A stretch of DNA of 63,210 nucleotides, from positions 1 through 63,210 of IMG/VR virus record IMGVR_UViG_3300031722_000029. One strand, written 5' to 3'. A program made the position numbers and the translations under genes. Position 1 is the stretch's first letter. Each line of letters starts with the position of its first letter. The stretch comes from a virus. Shown piece by piece: positions 23,948 through 31,640 of the stretch. The notes beneath the pieces were generated by a model that saw nothing but the letters and a program-made list of their open reading frames with translations, did not search any database and was not told where the DNA came from.

Positions 23948-24378
23948 AAAACTTCAAAGAGTTCATGCTAATAGCCCAAGCAGTCGGTGCTATGTCTAAG
24001 AACCCAAAGCGCAAAATCGGGGCAATCATACTTAGTCCTGATATGTGTATTGTGTCCACCGGGTACAATGACCCACCACGCGGCGTGTATGACAATGCTT
24101 ACCGTTATGGGGAGCCCTACAAGCAGTTTTACATGAGCCATGCGGAAGAAAATGCAATAGCGCAGGCAGCAAGAATTGGGCATGCGACGCAAAATTGCTA
24201 CATGCTCATAACTGAGTCTATGCCCTGCGCCAGGTGCTCACGGCTTATTGTCCAAGCTGGCATCGTGCAAGTGTACTATCCGCAGTTCTTCCCAGTTTCC
24301 GAAAAGTGGAAGCTGGATTTTGAGTGCAGCAAGGCAATACTTAACGAAGCTGGAGTTTATTGTGAAACCTACGTATGA
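23944..24378 (+). CDS. deoxycytidylate (dCMP) deaminase
   Basis: The 144-residue enzyme converts dCMP to dUMP, the substrate of the thymidylate synthase at 35077. Zinc ligands are visible: HAE at 66-68 (with the proton-shuttling glutamate) and PCARC at 94-98. The GYNDPPRGV loop near 40-48 matches the family. The length is normal for phage deaminases. It overlaps the following MazG-like gene by 17 bases. Confidence 0.93.
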   Translation: MKNFKEFMLIAQAVGAMSKNPKRKIGAIILSPDMCIVSTGYNDPPRGVYDNAYRYGEPYKQFYMSHAEENAIAQAARIGHATQNCYMLITESMPCARCSRLIVQAGIVQVYYPQFFPVSEKWKLDFECSKAILNEAGVYCETYV

Positions 24379-24772
24379 GACCTTTGTAGCAGACGTCATT
24401 ACCTTTAATCGTGACCTGCTGGAAATACCCAGCAGACCAGTACAGCCAATGCCTGTGGCGGAAGCTACACATTTGGTTAAGTGCCTGCGAGAGGAGGTTG
24501 ATGAGCTAGTTGGCGCAATGGGGCAAGGCGATGTGGTGTCTTGTGTTGATGCGACAATTGACCTGATGTACTTTGCCATCGGTAGCCTTTGGAAGATGGG
24601 CCTTACGCATGCAATGATTATCGAGTGCATGCAAGCTGTACATACTGCCAACATGACTAAGGTCAAGGCCAAAGTAGCCAAGCGCCACGTGGAAGGCGTG
24701 GTGGACGCAGGCAAGCCCGCTGAGTTCGTGGGCCCTGAGGCTACTATTGCAAGGATTCTCAGTTCAAAATGA
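24362..24772 (+). CDS. MazG-like NTP pyrophosphohydrolase
   Basis: The GTG at 24362 has GGAG 7 bases upstream and gives 136 residues; a longer frame would run inside the deaminase. The all-alpha pyrophosphohydrolase motif EExxE...DxxxD is present as LREEVDEL and DATIDLMYF. It may hydrolyse dUTP or other non-canonical NTPs, or lower ppGpp-type signals. Its place next to dCMP deaminase suggests dUTP or dCTP handling for thymidylate supply. Confidence 0.82.
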   Translation: MKPTYETFVADVITFNRDLLEIPSRPVQPMPVAEATHLVKCLREEVDELVGAMGQGDVVSCVDATIDLMYFAIGSLWKMGLTHAMIIECMQAVHTANMTKVKAKVAKRHVEGVVDAGKPAEFVGPEATIARILSSK

Positions 24773-25341
24773 ACTCTAGGGTTTGTAAAATCTGTGGCTA
24801 AGCTAAGGAGGCCGCGCAAGGTATTTGGGTTGTGCATCATGGTAAACCTATTGGTAATACATGCCGAGTGCGCAAGTCTGTGGTAAGCAAATTTGACCAG
24901 CAGGCGCGTAGGTCTACAGCGGATGGTAGAGCTGCATCAAATGCACAGTCTAGAGCACGCAAGCAAACTGAGGCGGGTAAGGAGAGCAACAAGCAAAGTT
25001 CACTGGCGTACTACAGAACTGAAGCGGGCAAAGCAGCTAGGAAGCTAGCAGTAAAGACGTGGCGCGAAACACACAAAGATGCGGCAGACGCCATGTATGC
25101 TTGTAAAAGAGCAGCAAAAATAAACAGGTCTGTATCTTGGGCTGGCAACTCAAAAATAGCTGAGTTTTACAAAGAGGCTTGTAGACTATCGTCTGTTACA
25201 GGTATACCGCACCACGTGGACCATATAATTCCGCTACAAGGTGCGCTAGTGTCTGGTTTGCATGTAGAAACTAATTTGCAAGTACTACCTGGCGTTGACA
25301 ATATACGAAAGCGAAATAAATTTGTTATTGGTGGTATTTAA
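24769..25341 (+). pseudogene. zinc-ribbon HNH endonuclease gene with in-frame TAA
   Basis: From ATG at 24769 the product reads MNSRVCKICG, then TAA (24799-24801), then AKEAAQGIWVVHHGKP... and continues to an intact HNH core (HHVDHIIPL ... GLHVETN ... VDNIRKRNK). The paralogues at 3365 and 33328 have Glu at the stop position (CGE(S/T)K(E/D)A). So GAA to TAA is the likely lesion. A shorter product from GTG 24832 would lack half of the zinc ribbon but keep the nuclease. Confidence 0.75.
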
Positions 25342-25376
25342 CTGTAAAACTGCGTTATAATGTATTTGTTCGCAAG
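25335..25376 (+). promoter_or_regulatory. repeated early promoter, copy 3
   Basis: ACTGCGTTATAATGTATTTGTTCGCA has TATAAT at 25356-25361 and the same downstream TTGTTCGCA as copies 1 and 2. The -35 side has diverged. It lies 43 bases before the TTG start of the DUF932 gene. Confidence 0.7.
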
Positions 25377-25403
25377 TAAATAGTTAAATAAAAGGAGAAT
25401 ATC

Positions 25404-26375
25404 TTGGCACATGAGCTATATGTAGATGCAACAGGGAAAACCTCAATGGCTTTCGTAGGTGACACCCCTTGGCATGGCACTGGAAACAGACTAACAGAAG
25501 GCGCTCCGTTAGAAGTTTGGGCAAAAGAGGCTGGGCTTAACTTCCACATCAATGAGGCTGACGTTGAGTTCAACACAGGAAAAGATGTCGACATGCAAAC
25601 CTTTCCGAGTCGCAAAGTACTGTACCGTGATGACACGCTTGCTCCACTTTCAGTTGTTGGCAGTCGTTATCGTGTTGTTCAACCTCTGGATGTGCTTGAG
25701 TTCTTTAGGAATTTGACCGAAAAGCATAGCTGGGCCTTGGAGGCGGCTGGCGTGCTTTTTCAAGGCGCGAAATATTGGGCGCTTGCGCGTACCGGTAACG
25801 AAGTACGTATCATGGGGCAAGACTTGTTGCAAGACTTCGTACTCCTAGCGACTAGTTGCGATGGAACATTACGTACTATTGCTAAGCGTACCTCAGTTCG
25901 TGTCGTCTGCAATAACACACTGTCCATGTCACTCGCCAACAAAAATGAGCTTGGTGTGCGTGTGAGTCATTCATCCATGTTTGACGTCAATGCAGTTCAA
26001 AGCGAGTTGGGATTGACTGACAGTTGGGCCGAGTTCGCTGACAAGGTTGACGCGCTAGCCAAGCGCAAAGTAACTAACCGTGAGGCAGTAGACTTCGTGA
26101 TTAGTTTGTTTGGTGACAAGACGAAGCCCGTTGATGAACAGCCTGCCATTCAGACCATCGCTAAAGTGCTTCAGTTGTTTGACGGAGGTGGCAGAGGTTC
26201 TGATTTGGTAAGTGCTAAAGGTACAGCTTTTGGAATGGTCAATGCTGTTACTGAGTACATTGATTGGCATAAGGGCAAAGATCAGTCACGTCGGCTGGAC
26301 AATGCATGGTTCCTCGGTGGCGCGGACTTGAAAGAACGCGCCTTTAATAAAGCGCTTGAGCTGCTCGCAGCTTAG
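25404..26375 (+). CDS. DUF932 / phage-plasmid-like protein (TIGR03299 type)
   Basis: The 323-residue protein starts at a rare TTG, chosen because of the AGGAG site and the family start MAHELYxxxxGKxSMAFVGDTPWHGTGN. Further family blocks are YRVVQPLDVLEFF, KYWALARTGNEV and RVVCNNTLSMSLA. Members are common on phages and plasmids near recombination genes; their biochemical function is unknown to me. It has its own promoter and is followed by a strong terminator, so it forms a single-gene unit. Confidence 0.85.
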   Translation: MAHELYVDATGKTSMAFVGDTPWHGTGNRLTEGAPLEVWAKEAGLNFHINEADVEFNTGKDVDMQTFPSRKVLYRDDTLAPLSVVGSRYRVVQPLDVLEFFRNLTEKHSWALEAAGVLFQGAKYWALARTGNEVRIMGQDLLQDFVLLATSCDGTLRTIAKRTSVRVVCNNTLSMSLANKNELGVRVSHSSMFDVNAVQSELGLTDSWAEFADKVDALAKRKVTNREAVDFVISLFGDKTKPVDEQPAIQTIAKVLQLFDGGGRGSDLVSAKGTAFGMVNAVTEYIDWHKGKDQSRRLDNAWFLGGADLKERAFNKALELLAA

Positions 26376-26386
26376 GCGCTCGTGCC

Positions 26387-26413
26387 CCGCTGGCCCTCCC
26401 TCCAGCGGTTTTT
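26387..26413 (+). terminator. intrinsic terminator after the DUF932 gene
   Basis: CCGCTGG and CCAGCGG pair over 7 bases around an 8-base loop and are followed by five T. It is 12 bases after the stop codon. Confidence 0.9.
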
Positions 26414-26414
26414 A

Positions 26415-26460
26415 ATGGTGGCAGTCGCAGCAATGCTTGATGTAAGTCCACCATCTTTTT
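26415..26460 (+). terminator. second hairpin with T-tract, terminator or leader element
   Basis: ATGGTGG (26415-26421) pairs with CCACCAT (26448-26454) around a 26-base loop and is followed by CTTTTT. It ends at the ribosome binding site of the next gene (AGGAG at 26461), so it may act as a second terminator or as a leader controlling the downstream operon. Confidence 0.6.
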
Positions 26461-26471
26461 AGGAGACGAGT

Positions 26472-26549
26472 ATGTATGTGAGCTACGACCAAATCATGCT
26501 AGCGGTAATGCTCGTGTTGTTTGTAATACCACTTTTATTCACGGAGTAA
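26472..26549 (+). CDS. very small membrane peptide, 25 residues
   Basis: An AGGAG site precedes ATG at 26472. The product MYVSYDQIMLAVMLVLFVIPLLFTE is nearly all one membrane helix (sequence given in two blocks: MYVSYDQIML and the hydrophobic remainder). Small but with good translation signals; function unknown. Confidence 0.55.
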   Translation: MYVSYDQIMLAVMLVLFVIPLLFTE

Positions 26550-26551
26550 TT

Positions 26552-26707
26552 ATGACCAAGAGTAAGCCGATTAACAAAGCAGGTAAGGTGATTCGCGTTA
26601 GCCTTCACCCATCAAAGGCTGTACTAATGGAAGGCAAGCTCACGTACAGTATTCTGGTGTGCAAGTGGGCCCGCCAAGGTTACTTTGAAATGAACAGGGG
26701 CAAGTAA
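26552..26707 (+). CDS. small basic protein, 51 residues
   Basis: It starts 3 bases after the previous stop with an ACGGAG site. The product is basic and beta-prone (KVIRVSLHPSKAVLMEGKLTYSILV). The stop overlaps the next start (TAATG). Function unknown. Confidence 0.6.
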   Translation: MTKSKPINKAGKVIRVSLHPSKAVLMEGKLTYSILVCKWARQGYFEMNRGK

Positions 26708-27168
26708 TGGCATACGAAGATTTTGATGACGATGACGACTTTGACCCATCGTACGGTATTGGCGAACTTGAAGAAGCTCCAATGGAGTTTCCTGCTGACG
26801 TCGGTGAGTGCATAGATAAGTTGTTCGTGCTACGCTCTCAGCGCATCATGCTTGGCAAAGAGATCGCTGAGCGCAAGCGTACTGAGGCCAAGTACACTCT
26901 GCACATCATTGGTAAACTACGTGATTCCAAACTTACTGGCGGTATGGGCGAAAAGGCTAATGCCTCGTACAGGGTTGAAAAAGTGCCTACCGCCACTAAG
27001 GAGGGCTGGCCGAAGATTTGGGAGTATATCAAAGAGCATGACGCCTTTGATCTGCTGGCGAAGAAGTTATCTGGTAAAGCAGTAAAAGAGCGCTGGGAAG
27101 CCGGCGAAGTAATCGAAGGTATTGAAACCTTTGACAAACCGAAGTTGTCACTCACAAAGAGGTCATAA
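26707..27168 (+). CDS. conserved protein of the replication cassette, 153 residues
   Basis: The N-terminal 30 residues are extremely acidic (EDFDDDDDFD). The middle is a long helix (residues 33-70) with alternating charges; the C-terminal half is mixed. It immediately precedes the probable ssDNA-binding protein. It may be a nuclease inhibitor or accessory factor, by location only. Confidence 0.65.
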   Translation: MAYEDFDDDDDFDPSYGIGELEEAPMEFPADVGECIDKLFVLRSQRIMLGKEIAERKRTEAKYTLHIIGKLRDSKLTGGMGEKANASYRVEKVPTATKEGWPKIWEYIKEHDAFDLLAKKLSGKAVKERWEAGEVIEGIETFDKPKLSLTKRS

Positions 27169-27169
27169 C

Positions 27170-27943
27170 ATGGCAAAGAAAGAAGTTGCAGAAGTGAAGT
27201 CAGAAGTAGAAGTGCTTGACGCTGAGGTGAAAGCCGAAGAGTCCACTGCGCTAGTTAATTACGAAGATGAATTGGCCAAGTATGCTGTTGAGGCTACTGA
27301 GCAAGAAGCTCTTGGTGGTACCTTCGTATCAATGAAGGCTGGCATTATGAAGATCAATGGCAATCCGTGCGCCGGGAACAAACTGGATTGCATCGTCATT
27401 GCGTCGACTATAGAAAACGCCTACTACCCTGGCAAGTACGACCCGAACAACACCGTGCCGCCAAAGTGCTACGCGTTTGGCGAAGACGAAGACACCATGG
27501 CACCACATCCTGATGTCAAGACGCCTGAGAGTGAGAGCTGTCTGCTCTGCCCACGTAACCAGTGGAAAGGCGACGGCACGGGCAAAGAGTGCAAGAACGT
27601 GCGCCGCCTCGCGCTGTTGCCGGCAGATGCTATCAATGACCCTGACAAGATCATGGGCATCGAGCAGATTTACGCCAAGCTCCCTGTGACTAGCGTTAAG
27701 TCCTGGGGTAAGTACGTGCACGCTGTGGCTACCGAGTTTAAGCGTCCGCCATTTGCCGTCATCACCACAATCTCCACTGAGCCAGATGAAAAGACGCAGT
27801 TCAAGGTCATGCTGAAGTGCAAGGCGAATATTCCTACCGGCCCGGTGGTCAATGCATTGATTCGTTGCCACAACAAAGCCAAGGAAACTGTGAAGTTCCC
27901 GTACCCCACTCTGGTTGAAAAAGCCCAGAGCGAAAAGTTCTAA
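27170..27943 (+). CDS. probable single-stranded DNA-binding protein
   Basis: The 257-residue protein has an acidic N-terminal tail, then a domain with four cysteines (CLLCPRN...CKN) and aromatic-basic strands. It lies just before the polymerase module, where ssDNA-binding or DUF2815-like proteins are found in related phages. The ATG at 27170 has an AGAGG site. No definite OB-fold motif can be shown by eye, so the function is an inference from location and composition. Confidence 0.55.
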   Translation: MAKKEVAEVKSEVEVLDAEVKAEESTALVNYEDELAKYAVEATEQEALGGTFVSMKAGIMKINGNPCAGNKLDCIVIASTIENAYYPGKYDPNNTVPPKCYAFGEDEDTMAPHPDVKTPESESCLLCPRNQWKGDGTGKECKNVRRLALLPADAINDPDKIMGIEQIYAKLPVTSVKSWGKYVHAVATEFKRPPFAVITTISTEPDEKTQFKVMLKCKANIPTGPVVNALIRCHNKAKETVKFPYPTLVEKAQSEKF

Positions 27944-27952
27944 GGAGGCACC

Positions 27953-28210
27953 ATGAGTCAAGTCAGTTTGCCTAATATCTCAACCCTGAGTCCTGAGCGC
28001 GAGGGCATGTTGTCCGACTTGAACTCATGGGCAACTCTTCAGGGCTTGCTCGGTCAGCTCAACGATGAGGACACTGTTCAGTTCCTCATGAAGGCTGAGC
28101 AGAATGGAAAGAACCGCATCCGCATCATTGACCGGCTATATTCGCGGTACAATGTACTGCGGCGTGAAAGAGAACGGCGTGACCTTGCTAAGGGTAAATT
28201 GCCGTTCTAA
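27953..28210 (+). CDS. hypothetical protein, 85 residues
   Basis: It starts after AAGGAGG at good spacing. The product is helical, with a basic C-terminal third (RYNVLRRERERRDLAKGK) likely to touch nucleic acid. It is the last gene before the structured RNA region; its TAA lies directly before that region. Confidence 0.65.
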   Translation: MSQVSLPNISTLSPEREGMLSDLNSWATLQGLLGQLNDEDTVQFLMKAEQNGKNRIRIIDRLYSRYNVLRRERERRDLAKGKLPF

Positions 28211-28610
28211 GGGCAGCCTGCTGAACACAGGCATCTCCTCAGTTTGGCACTGAGCCCGTAAGTCATGGCAGGCCGGAAAGACGGTCACCAAACAAGCAAC
28301 ACAGAGCAGCGGAGTTGTCAACTTTGCCAGTATGAGGTACGCTAAGTCCTAGGTGCGTGGCCAAGCAATAGTACACAAAAAGTTGATGGCACCCCGGAAA
28401 GACGGGGACTCACAGTGCAGTGCCTTATTGAACCCCGTGCACTCTACATCAGCCGTGAAGGCCGTGGAACTGGTCAACAGCATAAGGTAGGGCGCTGCAC
28501 TGTGAGCGCTGGCTTCCTAGTCGGGAATGCTCTGTAGTTCAGGGGAAGAACGCCGCTGTTGGCGGAAGTCGCCGAATCGTCTAAGGTCGGAGCCTTGAGC
28601 TAGCGCTCAC
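28211..28610 (+). ncRNA. candidate novel structured RNA (about 400 nt)
   Basis: No frame is protein-like here, but base pairing is dense. In order: a three-way junction with two 5-bp hairpins, both with 7-base loops (28216-28232, 28238-28254), closed by GGG/CCC; a hairpin with loop GAAAGA (28271-28286); a central domain (28303-28390) shared with 36449-36534; a second GAAAGA hairpin with stem CCCCG/CGGGG (28392-28407); a 12-bp helix (28411-28422 with 28493-28504) extended by CCTTAT/ATAAGG; and a multibranch domain closed by a 12-bp helix (28502-28513 with 28599-28610). It lies between two co-directional genes. It may be a leader of the polymerase gene or a processed free RNA. I do not recognise a known RNA family. 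Confidence 0.6.
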
Positions 28611-28634
28611 TTTATATAACTTGGGATAACAATA

Positions 28635-30512
28635 ATGCTCGTAGCATGGGACTTTGAGACTCAACCGATCGAAGAACTTCCAGTATACCCGCCAAGTCCC
28701 GTGGGTATTGCCCTTTATAAGGAGGGCGAAGCGTCGGAATATCTGCGCTGGGGACATCCTGAAGAAAATAACTGTACTGAGGAGTACGCCAAAGACGTAC
28801 TGACACGGTTGTGGAACGACCCAACTGTGGAGTTAATTGCGCACAACAATCCATTTGACTCGTATGTTGCGCATATGAAATGGCAACTTCCACTAAAAGC
28901 TAGCGGCCAAATGCATGATACTTTGGTAATGGCTTTTCTCTGTGATCCCCATGCCATTACGTACGCTCTGAAGCCATTATCCGAGAAGCTGCTTGGCATG
29001 CCACCTGAGGAGTCTGACAAGCTCAGAGAGTACTGCGTGGCGCAAGGCTACATCAAACGTGGCGCTAAACAGTATGGCGAGTTTATTTGGCTCTGCCCAG
29101 GCAACTTAGTGGGTGAGTACGCCTGTGGTGACGTCGAGCGCACAATGAAGTTGTACCACTACTACAAAGCCAAGATTGAAGAGGCTGGTATGTGGGACGC
29201 TTACCTTCGCGAGATGCGTTTGCAGCCTGAAATGCTCGAAAATACACGCGATGGTATTCGCGTTGACGTCGATGGCTTGACTCGTGATATTGCGAAGTAC
29301 GATATTGCATTGAATAAAATTGATGCACTCCTTTTCCAGATGTTGGGCTGCGAACCATTCAACATTAACTCAGATGCACAACTTGCAGACGCCATTGACA
29401 GAGTGCATCCTGGGCTTGTATGGACACTGACTAAGACCGGTAAGCGATCTACCTCCAAGGTGAACATGGAGAAGACGCTTGAAGGACTGACCGGCAAGTT
29501 GTTGGCTGTGATGCAATACAGGGCATCGATACACACCTGCGTCAACACCTTCATGCGGCCTTGGCTGACGCAAGCCACACACCCACTTGGTGGTGGACGA
29601 ATTCGGTGCCAATGGAACACAACTCGCGGTGACGATGGTGGTGCGCGTACTGGTAGACTGAGTTCGTCGCCTAACTTCATGAACATACCTACTTTGAAGT
29701 CGCACAAGTTCACCGCAGTACTAACCCTGTGGGAAGAGTGGCTGAAAGATGAGTTCCCTGCACTGCCTAATGTACGGAGCTACATTCTACCTGACGAAGA
29801 CGAGGTACTAATTTCTTATGACTTCGCATCCCAAGAACTACGCGTACTTGCCCACTACGAGGATGGCAAGCTGCTACAAGCGTACAAAGATGACCCGACG
29901 CAAGACTTGCACCAGTTCGCAGCAGATACCATTTCTGAGTTGCTTTCCATTGCCTTTACAAGAAAGCATGCGAAGACTGTTAGTTTCTCTATTCTCTACG
30001 GCAGCGGACTAGACGCGCTGGCAGGTGGACTAGGCACTTCGCGCGACGAGGCGGCGGAAGTCAAGCGTATCTACTTGGCAGTGCTGCCGGGCCTTGAAGA
30101 CTTAATTGGCATGCTAAAAGCTCGTGCCAGAGCCAACCAACCGCTCAGGACTTGGGGTGGTCGTATTTACTATGTTGAACCAGCGCGCTTCATTGATGGC
30201 CGGTGGAGAACGTTCGACTACAAGCTATTGAACTACCTCATTCAAGGAAGTTCGGCAGATATCACCAAAGAGACTATTATTGAATATGCCAAGCGCCGAG
30301 TGCATGGTCGATTTATTCTTACCGTGCATGACCAAATCGTGATTTCAGTGCCTAGACAGCACGCGCAGTCTGAGTCGCTTATCCTTCAAAGCTGCATGGA
30401 GTCCATAAAGCTAGACGCTCCGTTGCTAGCAGATGGCTCATTTGGGCCTAACCTTCACAATATGAAAGACTTCGATGCCAAAAACGAGAGCGAGTTCCTC
30501 TACGCAGCCTAG
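28635..30512 (+). CDS. family A DNA polymerase with 3'-5' exonuclease domain
   Basis: The 625-residue replicative polymerase has exonuclease motifs WDFET (D6, E8), NNPFD (D75) and YACGD (162-166). Polymerase motif A is SYDFASQELR (D396), motif B is R443...K447...F451...YG and motif C is VHDQ (565-567). The residue equivalent to E. coli Pol I 762 is Phe. Motif C has Gln where most relatives have Glu. No 5'-3' exonuclease domain is present. The start has only a weak ribosome binding site (TTGGGATAAC) and lies 24 bases after the structured RNA region, suggesting translational control. Confidence 0.95.
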   Translation: MLVAWDFETQPIEELPVYPPSPVGIALYKEGEASEYLRWGHPEENNCTEEYAKDVLTRLWNDPTVELIAHNNPFDSYVAHMKWQLPLKASGQMHDTLVMAFLCDPHAITYALKPLSEKLLGMPPEESDKLREYCVAQGYIKRGAKQYGEFIWLCPGNLVGEYACGDVERTMKLYHYYKAKIEEAGMWDAYLREMRLQPEMLENTRDGIRVDVDGLTRDIAKYDIALNKIDALLFQMLGCEPFNINSDAQLADAIDRVHPGLVWTLTKTGKRSTSKVNMEKTLEGLTGKLLAVMQYRASIHTCVNTFMRPWLTQATHPLGGGRIRCQWNTTRGDDGGARTGRLSSSPNFMNIPTLKSHKFTAVLTLWEEWLKDEFPALPNVRSYILPDEDEVLISYDFASQELRVLAHYEDGKLLQAYKDDPTQDLHQFAADTISELLSIAFTRKHAKTVSFSILYGSGLDALAGGLGTSRDEAAEVKRIYLAVLPGLEDLIGMLKARARANQPLRTWGGRIYYVEPARFIDGRWRTFDYKLLNYLIQGSSADITKETIIEYAKRRVHGRFILTVHDQIVISVPRQHAQSESLILQSCMESIKLDAPLLADGSFGPNLHNMKDFDAKNESEFLYAA

Positions 30513-30675
30513 CGCTGTGTGCTTTGAGTGCGGCAAAAAGTATGGTTGCAGAGTACTTCCAGGTGTGTCTACGTACCACATTGGCAAGTGCGGTGTATGC
30601 CACCAGACGAAGGAAGTTACTGAGCCACGCGACTTTGGGTACATGAACCGAGATTGGAAGAAGCATGTCAGCTAA
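30475..30675 (+). CDS. small zinc protein (CxEC...VTEPRDFGY family)
   Basis: The frame encodes 66 residues and overlaps the polymerase gene by 38 bases. It has CFECGKKYG and CGVCHQTKEVTEPRDFGYM, two CxxC pairs followed by a block I recognise from many small phage proteins near polymerase genes. Probably binds one zinc; role unknown. Confidence 0.7.
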   Translation: MPKTRASSSTQPSAVCFECGKKYGCRVLPGVSTYHIGKCGVCHQTKEVTEPRDFGYMNRDWKKHVS

Positions 30676-30967
30676 TGAGTGGGCAAGAATTGCCGATAAA
30701 AGACCGCATATTGGAGATAGGTGCTTGATACGCATCAATGACGTTGTGCAGCACGAGGTCTACATCTACGATGAATCGGATGACGAACCACCGTTTTGGT
30801 TTAGGTATGGTGTAGAAGATCTGCCGTCTGTCGAACCAGAGCATCTTTGGATGCCACTACCTAGACTCGGCAAGGTAAGCATTGTAGCGCTTGTTGATGT
30901 GCCTTCATTGTCCTACAGTGCAGGCATAAAGGCGCTGATGAATGGCAAGCTAAAGGACCTGCCATGA
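30665..30967 (+). CDS. DUF551-like small protein, 100 residues
   Basis: It overlaps the previous gene by 11 bases. The start (EWARIADKRPHIGDRCLI) and HLWMPLPRL block are like DUF551 proteins, which occur throughout phage early regions. The second half differs. Function unknown. Confidence 0.6.
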   Translation: MSANEWARIADKRPHIGDRCLIRINDVVQHEVYIYDESDDEPPFWFRYGVEDLPSVEPEHLWMPLPRLGKVSIVALVDVPSLSYSAGIKALMNGKLKDLP

Positions 30968-31311
30968 AAATACCTGACTGGCACCAACCCAAAGATCAGA
31001 TGTGTAGCTTAGGACGGCACAGCTGGGACGTGTCACGACTTCATGAGCTAGCACGTAAGCTGCCTATTATGGACGTGCCACTGAACCATCTGAGCTTGTA
31101 CTACACATACGAGAAACTTACGCTGCGTCAGATGACCATGCATATTCGCGCAGTCAACGAAGCTGATTTAGACTACCCCATTATACTCGACGAGGACGGG
31201 GAGTTGCTCGATGGGCGGCACCGACTGATGAAGGCTATGCTGCTTGGTGTAGACACGATTCGGGCTGTTCGCTTCGACACGAACCCACCTCCTTGCAAAG
31301 TATCGGATTAG
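30964..31311 (+). CDS. ParB/sulfiredoxin-fold protein, 115 residues
   Basis: Residues 75-108 (PIILDEDGELLDGRHRLMKA...) carry the DGRHR block of the ParB/Srx superfamily, which binds or hydrolyses nucleotides. The remainder is short, so it is a minimal domain protein. It overlaps the upstream stop by 4 bases. A nuclease or regulatory role is possible. Confidence 0.7.
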   Translation: MKIPDWHQPKDQMCSLGRHSWDVSRLHELARKLPIMDVPLNHLSLYYTYEKLTLRQMTMHIRAVNEADLDYPIILDEDGELLDGRHRLMKAMLLGVDTIRAVRFDTNPPPCKVSD

Positions 31312-31313
31312 CT

Positions 31314-31640
31314 GTGGGCAACTTCTATAATAACGCTATAACACGTAAGGCTGCCAAAAGTCACAGATGTTCGTACTGCGGCGAAACTATTCACAAGGGC
31401 ACTGAGTACTCACACCAAAAAGGCCGGTACGAAGGTAGCTGGTATGACAACAGGATGCACTTTGAATGCTATGAGGACCTTTGCGAAAACGGTGATGGTG
31501 AGTACACCTTGTACAGTAATGAGCGTCCAAGGCCTTTCCAGTGCAGGTTCTGCGGCTGTCCTTCGTGGGTAGACCCGTCTGACCAAGTACCTCCGCCGGA
31601 CTACTGCCACGAATCTGACCATGGAGAACCCTATGCTTGA
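31314..31640 (+). CDS. zinc-finger protein, 108 residues
   Basis: I chose the GTG at 31314, just after the upstream stop; a TTG at 31293 is the alternative. HRCSYCGETIHKGTEY and HFECYE form a known phage zinc-binding pattern, and CRFCGCPSW adds another cysteine pair near residue 80. Function unknown. Confidence 0.6.
   Translation: MGNFYNNAITRKAAKSHRCSYCGETIHKGTEYSHQKGRYEGSWYDNRMHFECYEDLCENGDGEYTLYSNERPRPFQCRFCGCPSWVDPSDQVPPPDYCHESDHGEPYA

Noticed and set aside
11385-24801. TAA stop-codon reassignment
   Set aside because: Only two genes have internal TAA, while many conserved genes end naturally at TAA.
28525-28575. tRNA-Asn gene
   Set aside because: D-arm and an anticodon-like arm with GTT are visible, but the anticodon stem has only 3 bp and there is no T-arm with TTCRA loop or matching acceptor stem.
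28211-28634. group I intron or hammerhead ribozyme
   Set aside because: No split gene is present around it, no P7/P3 core words were found, and CTGATGA with GAAA is not arranged as in a hammerhead core.
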